The notes below the pieces were generated by a model. The model saw nothing but the letters and a program-made list of their open reading frames with translations, was not told the origin of the DNA and ran no database searches. The translations under genes and the position numbers were made by a program. Below, piece after piece: positions 46,201-56,874 of a stretch of 64,000 nucleotides of DNA (the first letter of the stretch is position 1; each line of letters begins with the position of its first letter). The DNA is from Yamagishiella unicocca (lineage: Eukaryota > Chlorophyta > Chlorophyceae > Chlamydomonadales > Volvocaceae): NCBI GenBank assembly GCA_003116995.1, contig BDSL01000019.1, positions 62,001-126,000 of the forward strand, in the 5' to 3' direction.

Positions 46201-47304
46201 ATCGAAGGACGGGCCAATCTTAGTAGGGATGCCATTGATGCTGGCCTTGATCACAGCACCGGGAACCAAGCAGCTGAGCCGCACGTTGAACTGCGCGGAA
46301 AGTCCAAATCAAAGGACGGAAAACCGTACATTGTCCTTAGAATACGGATTCTACTGCAATTGAGAAGGAATATGTTTCCACAAGCAAGATTAACATAGTG
46401 CGGGGCAGATAGGATCAGTCTGCGATTGAAACCAGCATGCATCCAAGGAAAACGGCAAGCTTAAGCCTAAACATGTCAGCCGACGAGTTAAGATCACGCC
46501 CTGAATGTCGTTAATCCCGTCGCTCCTAATAAGTATTCAGCTTAAAGGGCATTACTCATTGTAAGGATTGCAGCCTAGCAGCTGTGCCGCAGCTGTGAAA
46601 CATGCGGTGCGACATTCGCGACGTACGACGTCCAAGCTCGCAAACGTGACTGCCCCCTCCCCCTTGCAGGTCGTTCTGTACTCGAACGAAACGCCAGCAA
46701 ATAAGCAACTGTATTGCGCGCACCTCGATCTTCTTCAGGTCGACCTTACAGCAACGGTTGCTGCAGTTGTTAACAACCAGCTTGAAGCAGTACTCGCCGC
46801 CACCCATCGACTTGACGGTCGGTGCCAGGCTGTGCGCGGCCGGCGCTCGAGCGCACTGGAAAAAGGGGAAGTTGGGGACCATACCGGTCTGGACTGACGA
46901 AGCCTCCTCGGCCGCATTCACCCCTGACAGCCTATAGGCGGAAAACGCGGCGATGACATGGAGAGGCGGACTTCAGGGTTTAGGGCTGGGTAAGCTTTTC
47001 TCATTGTTCAAGCAAGAGTTAGCAGCCATTTAAACACGTGATTATAGGTAAAATCAAAGGCGCCAGCAGTGATAACATGGTTGGCGCATGAGGATAGATA
47101 TATCAGGTGTATTATGTTGTCAAACCCAGCAAGTGCCGGGTACTATGTAGGGTCCAACCCATTCGCATGGTTTTGCCGTCGCAGTAACCGATGTTGGGGC
47201 GCAGGCCGGGTCGTTTGCCTGGAGCCTTCTTGGCAGCGTACGCCCCGGACTCACCAAGCCACAGCGAGCGCACACATCATCAAGAGCATGGTTGAAGCCG
47301 CCAT
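43299..47304 (-). CDS. pherophorin-like extracellular matrix glycoprotein, copy B (longest linker)
   Basis: Exons on the minus strand: 47255-47304, 46724-46931, 44897-46290, 44501-44630, 44176-44224, 43904-44011, 43592-43703 and 43299-43380; 710 aa. Every exon except the third has exactly the length found in copy A. The signal peptide is [16 protein letters not shown]. The Pro-rich linker in exon 3 runs about 220 residues and is built from alternating PPSPPSPA and PPSPPSPK blocks, a 48-bp DNA unit on the minus strand, with a few PPPPSP variants. The two flanking pherophorin domains are nearly identical to copy C. The last exon ends [17 protein letters not shown] rod-like hydroxyproline-rich linker between two globular domains is the classical pherophorin design; the longer rod here should change spacing in the matrix (inference). 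Confidence 0.95.
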
Positions 47305-47353
47305 GGTTGTCAAGACGCGTTTGGGGTGTGAGGATTACTGGCTCCCTCACCAG

Positions 47354-47361
47354 TTTATATA
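47354..47361 (-). promoter_or_regulatory. TATA box of pherophorin copy B
   Basis: TATATAAA on the minus strand, 50 bases before the ATG; the surrounding sequence is conserved with copy C. Confidence 0.75.
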
Positions 47362-47753
47362 CTTTCCAGCTTGGTGCGGAAACCTGAGGGCCTTATGCTA
47401 ACTGCGGCCTTCGCCGCAGTGGCGGGCGTACGTCGACCTGCACGACTCCTGCCGTGAAGCGTGTGTCCAAGGTCAGCTGATGAGGGCCGGCGTCTTCACG
47501 ATCCACCAACAAAAAGCAACTTGGCATCGACCGGCCGCCTGGGATGAAGCAAGCGGAGCTCTGTTTGTCCAACTGTGTGTCTTAATGTCCCTTCACACGT
47601 CCATACGGTCGCCGACAAATAGCGATAAAACTGTGCGACGACGATCCCTGCAGCCATCCACCCATCCTACACGGCCTTGCTATTTATTATGATATATCGG
47701 CTTGTAATCCATTATGTAGTGCTGGTGTCTCTAAATGCGTCGGTTGCTCCAAG

Positions 47754-47761
47754 CACAATTT
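47754..47761 (+). repeat. 8-bp target-site duplication of the hAT element, left copy (CACAATTT)
   Basis: Repeated at 48525-48532 directly after the element. The empty site is preserved upstream of copy C near 55405-55412, where CACAATTT occurs once. Confidence 0.85.
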
Positions 47762-48524
47762 CAGGGAATAGGGCGACTTTATCGCCATCGCCAAAATACG
47801 ACATCGCCATAAGTCGCATCGCCATCGCCAGAGGGCCCCAATGGCGACAATGGCGAGTACGACAGCCGTACTTCAAAAAATCCGTTTTCATCTTTCAATT
47901 TGGGTCGAAAAATTACTTGCTGCGAAGCTGCTAGGGTCGGCATAGCAAACTAACAATGCAGCATGTCTGCTTCTGACGGTGAAGGACCCACTAAAAAGCG
48001 TGCTACCCGGGAGGACGATGTAGTGTGGCGTCATTTTAAGAGGATACATTACAATTCAAAGAGCAGGCGCTGGGACGTGGACTGCGCACACTGCAACGCC
48101 AAGTGGAAGAGTGCTAGGGTTAATGACCTAGTGAGCCACGGCGTAAACCAATGCTCGGACCCAGAAAACAAGATCCCACAAGCCGACAAGGACTATATAG
48201 AGGACAAGTACTATGTGCGGAATGCTACTGTTAGCGATTTGCTTACTGAAGGTATTTCTGTATGTTACTTTGGAGAGTCATCATGTGGTCAGATGGTGTG
48301 ATCATAAGCCCGAACATCAATATACACGGCTTCAGATGCGTATGAAGAGTTTAAGATCTGCAAAATGACTCAATAACGTGTAATTTGAGGGACGTTGGGC
48401 GAAAGGAGAAGAAAACACGTTTTCCGTACATGCCGTACAGTCGCCCAAAGTCGCCAAAGTCGCCAAAGTCGCCAGGACCTAAGTCGCCGTCGCCATTTCA
48501 AGTTTTAAATCGCCCTATTCCCTG
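47762..48524 (+). mobile_element. non-autonomous hAT-type DNA transposon, 763 bp
   Basis: The element begins CAGGGAATAGGGCGA and ends with the exact inverse of those 15 bases. It is flanked by an 8-bp target duplication. CAGGG-type ends and 8-bp duplications are hallmarks of the hAT superfamily. Subterminal regions carry many TCGCC/GGCGA words. The homologous segment upstream of pherophorin copy C lacks the insert, giving a natural empty site. The only gene-like content is a BED-finger ORF; no transposase catalytic domain is present. Confidence 0.9.
47963..48301 (+). CDS. BED-type zinc-finger protein inside the hAT element (112 aa)
   Basis: Starts MSASDGEGPTKKRATRED and then reads VWRHFKRIHYN, DCAHCNAKWKS and VSHGVNQC. 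This is the Cys-x2-Cys...His-x5-Cys layout with upstream aromatic residues that defines BED fingers, the DNA-binding domain at the N-terminus of hAT transposases. The reading frame stops soon after a DLLTEG segment, where a full transposase would continue for several hundred residues. A Lys/Arg cluster after the start could act as a nuclear signal. It is either the remnant of an internally deleted transposase or a short element-encoded end-binding protein. ATG choice rests on being the first Met of the open frame. Confidence 0.75.
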   Translation: MSASDGEGPTKKRATREDDVVWRHFKRIHYNSKSRRWDVDCAHCNAKWKSARVNDLVSHGVNQCSDPENKIPQADKDYIEDKYYVRNATVSDLLTEGISVCYFGESSCGQMV

Positions 48525-48532
48525 CACAATTT
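48525..48532 (+). repeat. 8-bp target-site duplication of the hAT element, right copy
   Basis: CACAATTT, identical to 47754-47761. Confidence 0.85.
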
Positions 48533-51103
48533 ATTTAAGTGGGCGGCGGTTGGTGCCATAATAACCGCTCCACGGATAAGGGACTTTATTCTCTTTTCCC
48601 CTTCCCGGGCGTTGAACTGCAGCCGTCAATGAATACAGCCATAGTGCATTGAGTGGTCATTCATTTTCGAGCATCAAACTGCTTCTGAATGTGCGAGAAA
48701 GCCAACCGCCGTGGTCGTCTGCTACCCTAAACCACCCTGTTGCGGCGTGTCGAACACTTACCAGCACTCCATACATAATCTACCAAAACTTATTCAAGGT
48801 TTATGAACCTGGTACTAAGAGGGGTTGTACTATTGCCAAACAAAATCACGCCCTATCAGGCAGGGACAACGGCGGACTGGCCGCGCCTCAAGGTCGCAAT
48901 AGGAGACGTTAGGGTTTAGCAGAAATGGATATGGCGAGTGGCGCTGCGTTGCGTGGCAGGCTCGCGCACCCGGTTTGCGTTGGTTTCGTTCACCCTTTTT
49001 AACAACCGGCTGTAGGACTAGGTAGGACGCTTGGGTAACTATGAAAATGTACCACTATAACTTATGCAAGGTTAACTTATAATTCATTGTGCCGCCAGCA
49101 TCAAGGAATTGTGACATCACATCTACAAACGCTGCGCGTCTTTGTAGCGTCCTCTGCCCTTTGCTGCGAGTCGTCGCCTAGATGTAGGGTTGAGAGAACC
49201 CGATTTTCGGTAGGCGTCGGCAATGTGGACCCGCCGTAGCTTGCCGTAGCCAACATCCCGCTCCGCCCAGCGGCATAACGCTTGGGAATAGCTGGCCTGA
49301 GATGGCTCCAAAACCATAGAAGCGCTGCGTTGCTCCAAAAGTGTCCCAGGTGTCGCTTTCACCAGGCTTCACGACGTGTAAACCTCTTATGGTCAGTTCT
49401 TGCTAATTTACAGGTCGTTCGTGGATGAGCATTCAAAGCTGACTGGGCGCGGAGCAACGGTTTGAACGACCTCCGGCTGTCGCCCAACTTGCCTGCAAGC
49501 GCAACATACCTACGCTACCGGTATCATCTGCTGGAGCAGCTGGGGCAAGTCCTGGAGCAGTCGGAATTGCAGGACGGCTGGGAAACCAACCCAAGCGAAG
49601 AAATTCACGTAAACATACAAACTACCCCATTACGTACCCGTACGTGCTGCTAGCATCTGGGGGCACCAGGAAACGTGTGCGCCTGCGACCGATGTCGTCT
49701 GAACTGCATAACCCACGCTAATCGGGACATTGTTCATACAAAGTGTAGGCTTGTGCGAGCGCTACCGTGTTCCGCACGCTTGGTAGCTCTTGTTCTCCTC
49801 AGCCTGGTTTCATCGGCCAGCATGGGCTGCCGGAACCCCAACCCGCAAACAGACCCAAGCACCGCATTACGATGCCTGCATGGCCGAAACATCTTTCAAA
49901 GTAGAACTAGCACAATTGCAAGGTCGAAGCCTGTGTCAGCATCATTGGTTCAGCAGGCTTCAGCGGGCTGGCTGCCATTAACGCGCAGTAGCGGTGCGCG
50001 AATTCATCAAAGCGCTGGATACGCAGCAAGTGCTGCAGGTGCGTTTGGGACGTGAGCCCCCAGGCAACTAGCTGGCCCTCGCCGGCCGCAAGTCCTTTTT
50101 GTCAAGGTTCAGTGGGCGCATCGCGACGCGCAATGCGATGTAGGCGACCGCAATGCAATGTAGGCATCATGATGTTGCTGACCGCTGGCCTGGAACTCTG
50201 GAAACGTTGTTCCACACGTTGACTTTGTAATGCGTTGAATCTCTGACGAGCGAATTATGTTTCACGTTACAGCAGGTGCAACAACTGTCTGGGAGGCTGG
50301 AACGGTTCAAAAGACCGATAGCTGTCGCCCAAAGTCGCGCAAACGCAGCAATCTGTTTAATACTCCCTTCAACGCACAAGTACGCAATGCGACAAGCTAA
50401 GACAGTTCGAGACAGCAGGGCGGATTCAACAATAAAAAGCTATCCATTTCCAAAAGGCGTGTATCCAACCTTGCCGCCGGAAAGCCCTAATAAATCCGCG
50501 CCAACTGAAAAACTAACGAAATGTACCAGTTCATGCAACCGTTATCTTTCAAATATTGACGGCCTGCCTCATCGCGGCTGAATGCAATAGGCAGCATGCG
50601 CGATTATGAGCAATGTTATTCAACAATCCGAACTGTGCGCAAACGGTAACTGTGCAGTCGCACGCGACACAGAGGTAACGACAATTCCCATCGATCCACG
50701 ACATATGGGACACGCGAATCCTGCCAAGTTCTTTGCAATGTGGAGTACGAGGAGAGATCCCTATAGATCGCGCACAATTACGCAGTCTCGCTGCCAAGAG
50801 TCCCAGAGCGAGCACCTAACGTGCCCCGCTACGCTGTTTAATCAATGGGCATAGGCACGCACCAGACGCCTGTGGACATCCATACATCTCATGACGGGTC
50901 CGAGTCACCTTCCAGAATGCAAGGTTAGCCAAGAAGCTATCATCCTTTATCCAAACCAATGAACTGAAGAGATTATTGCTGTCTAGTCGCAATTTCATAA
51001 ACTTAACGGGGCTAACAAAGTTACCTGTTGCCGTCCGCATTGTCAAGCCAGCGGCGACCACAGATGGCGATGCAGAAGAATCGGCAGCAGCACGCGGCGA
51101 CCG

Positions 51104-54100
51104 TTAAGGGATGTACCGCGCCGGAACTAACTCCGCAGCATAGGTGGGGCAGCAGCTCCGCTCATCATCGTACAGGCTGATGAAGCTGCAGGCATCAGGC
51201 AGGCAAGATCCAGTCAGTGCTTGCAGATGTCGCGACTCGCACTATCCTCTCTACTTTCATCATCAGCATCGAAAGGACATCGCTTTGGGATACGTACGCT
51301 ATGACATGAAAAGGCACTGCTGCCGAATTGGCCGAGAATTTTACGCTTCATTACCGCCCCAGCACCGACCCGTAGCTATTTAGGTACTCGTCCTACCATG
51401 TGTTTGGCGCGTCGCTCAAGCACAAGTCATCGAGCGTGACGGTGTTGCGCAGCTCGAAGCAGATCTGACCGCCATCAGCCTGCTCCAGACTCCAATTCAT
51501 TGGAGTGGCTGGATGGTAGGGGAGGTGAGGGCCGGGTGGCGGGCGACGGGGCGGTGAAGGTTCAGCCAAAGGAGCGTGAAAGGGACGGTAAGAACCTGGC
51601 GGCAGAGCACTTTGGCGATCCGCGAACTGGCTACAAGTCGCTAGAAAGAAATTCAAAGGTGTTGGAGACAGATAGCTCCCAGCAGGCAGACTGCCCCAGC
51701 CAACTCACCCCTCAATGTGTTCTCGCCCGTGGCTGCCCATACGGGGTACAACCAGGAGGATTCGCCATTGTACGGCGTCAGGCGTACGCCCTTCACTTGG
51801 CGCCGAACCGCCTCATCTGCGAAATGCAACCCGTCCGCAAGTTAAGCGCAACGGGGCGAGGCTGTGTAGACCTAATAAAAAAATGGACATATCGACAGAA
51901 GCAACAGACAGCGCTTTGGACTGGAATGGGGCAGCACGGCGACAGCAAGGATAAGCCTCTAGGGAATTTATTGATTGGCTACTGTCCGGCGCGTGACCAG
52001 ATGCAATTGAAGGTAAGTGGAGGGTCTTCCTTAGGTGGACTCAGGCACGGCGCGGAACAACACATAGCTAGCTCGCTCACCGGCGAACATCTCGGCCTTC
52101 CGTAGGCTGGTGACTAAGCTGCAGGGGCCCTGCAGCGCAATGTACGGTGTAGCAGGCGGCGCCAAGAGGTCAATTCGGTTCGACAGAGTACCGCACCCTT
52201 GAGTCATGACGATGGACCCCGCTTTGTGTAAGAAAAGTCGTACTTGCAACCGTAATCGCAGCAAAGGTTAAGTCGGATGATCCGTCCTGCTGGCTAGTGA
52301 CAATATCCGTGCCTCAGGCCTCAAAGCGGCGCGATTAGGTGATGATAAGACGGAAATGTTCACATCCCAAGCCCCAAACCGCCCTAACCGCCCCAACTGC
52401 CTACCTCCTTGATGAATTCCGAAGGCAGGACTCCGGTATAAAAGCAGTGGAGAGTGGTCTGGTTGGTGCGGCCTGGCTCCTCAGACGTAGTCGGGTACAC
52501 GAAGAACGGCGTCGTAAACCTGCCATGCTCACACCTGCAGGAAATACACGGATCGCGTGAAACAGGGATAAGGCCAGCGGCGATTCGGCGGAACGATGAA
52601 GAGAGACTCGTCAGAGACTCGGCAACTAAGGATTAATGGGTGCGATTAATTTTTTCCTATACATTGCTGCCGTTGGTTGCTATTACCATAATAAAACCGC
52701 TTCAGTATCGCGCCGGACGCACTACCGAGCACAGCAGGCGAAATACCGGCACGAGTGATCCACGAAGATTGCCCAGGATGCGTCTTGATATATCCATGAC
52801 TCAACCCCACTTACTCGCAGTTCGGGAAGGTCGTGTTCTGTATCTCGCAGCTGAGGCCCTCCGAGATATCTAGACAGTCCACAGTGTCGGTTGCGATCCT
52901 GAAGCTATAGCCGGCCGTCCTCGGGCCACAGTCGCCAACCAAGGTACGCAACCAGAAGCTCGCCTGCAGCTTCATCCAAGGTTCGATAGCCGCTGCGTCT
53001 TCCTGAGAAAAGAAGGTTCCGCACACGCTAATCTTCTTCGCATAGCAACGACTGGTGTCGACGGAGAAGTTTTGGTACATGGGCATGAGCCCCTGCGCCG
53101 CCATCTGGGCAGCAACGTCATCAGAGATCAGATGCTGGATGGTTAGGCAAGCCGCCATGTCAAACTCGTACTGCGGAAAGATCATGGACGGGTCGATCGT
53201 CATTTCGAGGCACGTAGCGCAAGGGGGAGGGGGCGACGGAGGAGGGGGCGAGGGGGGAAGTGGGGAAGGAGGGGAAGGAGGGGAGGGGGAAGGAGGGGAA
53301 GGAGGCTTGGGCGACGGTGGCGAAGGAGGGGCGGGGGAGGGAGGGGAAGGAGGCTTGGGCGACGGTGGCGAAGGAGGGGCGGGGGAGGGAGGAGAAGGAG
53401 GCGCGGGCGACGGTGGCGAAGGAGGGGCGGGGGAGGGAGGAGAGGGAGGCTTGGGCGACGGTGGCGAAGGAGGGGCGGGGGAGGGAGGAGAGGGAGGCTT
53501 GGGCGACGGTGGCGAAGGAGGAGCGGGGGAGGGAGGAGGAGGCGCGGGCGACGGTGGCGAAGGAGGGGCGGGGGAAGGAGGAGAAGGAGGCTTAGGCGAC
53601 GGTGGCGAAGGAGGAGAAGGTGAAGGGGGCGACGGCGGCGTTGGTGACGGCGGGTTGCTGGGCGTGGACGGGCGGGGCGACGGCGGCGGGTTGGTTGCGC
53701 CGACCCTCGATATGGGGCAGCAATCCAGAGAGGTGTCAAACAAAGCAGCCGTGCAAACGCCAGCGGGCATCCCAGCAGGAGGTACGCACAGCTGCTCCAG
53801 GGTGGTACAGCCCAGGCCGGCGTTGTTGGCCTTGAGGGTGATACAGATCTCGGCACCATTGTCCGACATCCCCAGTCCCAACTGGGTCACGCGTAGCAAT
53901 GCGCTCCCGGCCGGGCCGTCATGGGGCTTATCGAAGGACGGGCCAATCTTAGTAGGGATGCCATTGATGCTGGCCTTGATCACAGCACCGGGAACCAAGC
54001 AGCTGAGCCGCACGTTGAACTGCGCGGAAAGCCCCATTGAAAAGGACGGAAAACCGTACATTGTCCTTAGAATACGGATTCTACTGCAATTGAGAAGGAA

Positions 54101-54956
54101 TATGTTTCCACAAGCAAGATTAACATAGTGCGGGGCAGATAGGATCAGTCTGCGATTAAAACCAGCATGCATCCAAGGAAAACGGCAAGCTTAAGCCTAA
54201 ACCTGTCAGCCGACGAGTTAAGATCACGCCCTGAATGTCGTTAATACCGTCGCTCCTAATAAGTAAGTATTCAGCTTAAAGGGCATGACGCATTGTAAGG
54301 ATTACAGCCTAGCAGCTGGCAGCTGTGAAACATGCGGTGCGACATTCGCGACGTACGACGTCCAAGCTCGCAAACGTGACTGCCCCTCCCCCTTGCAGGT
54401 CGTTCCTTCCTCGAACGAAACGCCAGCAAGTAAACAACTGTATTGCGCGCACCTCGATCTTCTTCAGGTCGACCTTACAGCAACGGTTGCTGCAGTTGTT
54501 AACAACCAGCTTGAAGCAGTACTCGCCGCCACCCATCGACTTGACGGTCGGTGCCAGGCTGTGCGCGGCCGGCGCTCGAGCGCACTGGAAAAAGGGGAAG
54601 TTGGGGACCATACCGGTCTGGACTGACGAAGCCTCCTCGGCCGCATTCACCCCTGACAGCCTGTAGGCGGAAAACGCGGCGATGACATGGAGATAGAGGT
54701 GATTGTAGGTAAAGTCAAAGGCGCCAGCAGTGATAATGTGGTTGGCGCATGAGGCTAGGTACATTATGTTGTCAAACCCAGCAAGTGCCGGGTACCTATG
54801 TAGGGTCAACCCATTCGCATGGTTTTGCCGTCGCAGTAACCGATGTTGGGACGCAGGCCGGGTCGTTTGCCTGGAGCCTTCTTGGCAGCGTACGCCCCGG
54901 ACTCACCAAGCCACAGCGAGCGCACACATCATCAAGAGCATAGTTGACGCCGCCAT
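51104..54956 (-). CDS. pherophorin-like extracellular matrix glycoprotein, copy C
   Basis: Exons on the minus strand: 54907-54956, 54453-54660, 52815-54019, 52405-52534, 52081-52129, 51709-51816, 51397-51508 and 51104-51185; 647 aa. The structure is identical to copies A and B apart from linker length: exon 3 is 189 nt shorter than in copy B, about four 48-bp Pro-rich units. The signal peptide equals that of copy B. N- and C-terminal pherophorin domains keep the cysteine pattern (NCSNRCC, SCCPTY). Small coding differences from copy B occur, for example a Tyr-Asp-Asp instead of Tyr-Asn-Asp in the last exon. High similarity of exons, introns and flanks to copy B indicates a recent tandem duplication. 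Confidence 0.95.
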
Positions 54957-55005
54957 GGTTGTCAAGACGCGTTTGGAGTGTGAGGATTACTGGCTCCCTC
55001 ACCAG

Positions 55006-55013
55006 TTTATATA
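55006..55013 (-). promoter_or_regulatory. TATA box of pherophorin copy C
   Basis: TATATAAA on the minus strand, 50 bases before the ATG, as in copy B. Confidence 0.75.
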
Positions 55014-56874
55014 CTTTCCAGCTTGGTGCGGAAACCTTAGGGCCTTATGTTAACTGTGGCCTTCGCCGCAGTGGCGGGCGTACGTCGACCTGCACGACTC
55101 CTGCCGTGAAGCGTGTGTCCAAGGTCAGCTGATGAGGGCCGGCGTCTTTACGGTCCACTAACGAAAGGCAACTTGGCATCGACTGGCCGCCCGGGATCAA
55201 GCAAGTGGAGCTCTGGTTGTCCAATTGTGAGCCCCAGCCTCACTTCACGCGTCCAGACGGTCGCGACAAATAGCGATAAAACCGTGCAACGACGATCCCT
55301 GCAGCCATCCACACACCCTACACGGCCTTGAAATTTATTATGATACCTCGGCTTGTAATCCATTGTGTAGTGCTGGTGTCTCGGAATGCGTCGGTGCTCT
55401 AAGCACAATTTCAGTGGGCGGCGGTTGGTGCCATAATAACCGCTCCACGGATAAGGGACTTAATGCTCCTTTCCCCTTCCCTGGCGTTGCACCTGCAGCC
55501 GTCAATGAATACAGCCATATTGTTTTGACTTGCCATTCATTTTCGAGCATGAAACTGCTTCTGAGGCTTCTGAATGTGCGAGAAAGCCAACCGCCGTGGT
55601 CGTATGCTACCCTAAACCTGCCTGTTGCGGCGTGTCGAACACTTACCAGCACTCCATACATAATCTACCAAAACGTATTCAAGGTTTATGAATCAGGTAC
55701 TAAGCGGGGTTGTACTATTGCCAAACATAATCACGGCAGGGACAACAGCGGACTGGCCGCGCCTCAAGGTCGTAATAGGAGACGTTAGAGCTCAGTAGGA
55801 ATGGATGTAACATTGTGAAAGATCCGAGTGGCGCTGCGTTGCTTGACAGGCTCGCGGCCCCGGTTCGCGGTTTCACCCTTTCTCATAACCGGCTGCAGGA
55901 CGTCCGCGCCATACATAATGGGTAACTAGAAAACTACACCACTATGATTCATGCAAGATCACCTTGTAATTCATTGTGCCGCCAGCATCAAGGAATTGTG
56001 ACATCACGAATACAAAGGCCCCGCTTCTTTGTGGCGTCCTCTCTGCCCATTGCTGCGCGTCGGTGCGAGTCCTCGCCTTAATAGAGTTGAGAGGAGCTGA
56101 TTTTCGGCAGGCGGAATTTGGGACCTGCCGTAGCTTGCCGTAGCCCACATCCCGCTCCGCCCCGAGGCATAACACCTGGGTTTTGGGCTCGACCGAAGTA
56201 TCGTGCGACCGCATTGATAGTTGGCTCCAAAATCATAGAAGCACTGCGTTGCTCCAAAAGTGTCCCAAGTGTCGGTTTCACCAGGCTTCACGACGTGCAA
56301 ACATCTTACGATCGGTTCTTGCTAATTTTACAGGTCATTCGTGGATGAGCATTCAAAGCTGACTGGGCGCGGAGCAACGGTTTGAACGACCTCCGGCTGT
56401 CGCCCAACTTGCCTGCAAGCGCAACATACCGGTACCTACGCTACCGGTATCATCTGCTGGAGCAGCTGGGGCAAGTCCTGGAGCAGTCGGAATTGCAGGA
56501 CGGCTGGGAAACCAACCCAAGCGAAGAAATTCACGTAAGCATACACACTAGTCAGTAACTACCAGTACGTGCTGCTAGCATCTGGGGGCACCAGGGGCAA
56601 CGTGTGCGCCTGCGACCGACGTCGTCCGAACTGCATAACCCACGCTAATCGCGCACTCGCGGACGACGTAACAGACAAAGACATTTCCCATCCAAACACG
56701 GACACAGCTAATCCTGCGAGCTTTGGTGCTTCTTGACGCCGAGGGGACTCCCATCTCTGATGATCCCTCAACACACCAATAGCCCTTCGCCCGATGCTTA
56801 CCCTAGCTCCCCGACACCACGCCAATAATGGGCATCGCCGATACGCGCACAATAGCCTCGAACGTGTAACCCCT
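55014..56874. other. 5' flank of copy C and 3' flank of the next gene
   Basis: 55014-56560 is the counterpart of the region upstream of copy B without the hAT element. The remaining part borders the stop of the RRN6-like gene. A conserved, once-coding-looking stretch at about 56335-56540 is reported as a finding. No intact gene is supported. Confidence 0.6.

Larger units (their letters stand above)
47362..51103. other. intergenic region between pherophorin copies B and C
   Basis: This stretch is a mosaic. 47362-47753 and 48533-49660 are homologous to 55014-55410 and 55411-56560 upstream of copy C. About 49745-51100 is homologous to the region downstream of copy B. A hAT element is inserted at 47762. 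No host gene is supported. Confidence 0.65.

Noticed and set aside
45137..46363. 408-codon Gly/Glu-rich open frame opposite pherophorin copy B (similar ones opposite copies A and C)
   Set aside because: It is the antisense shadow of the Pro-rich linker repeat; the minus strand carries signal peptide, cysteine pattern and conserved splice sites.
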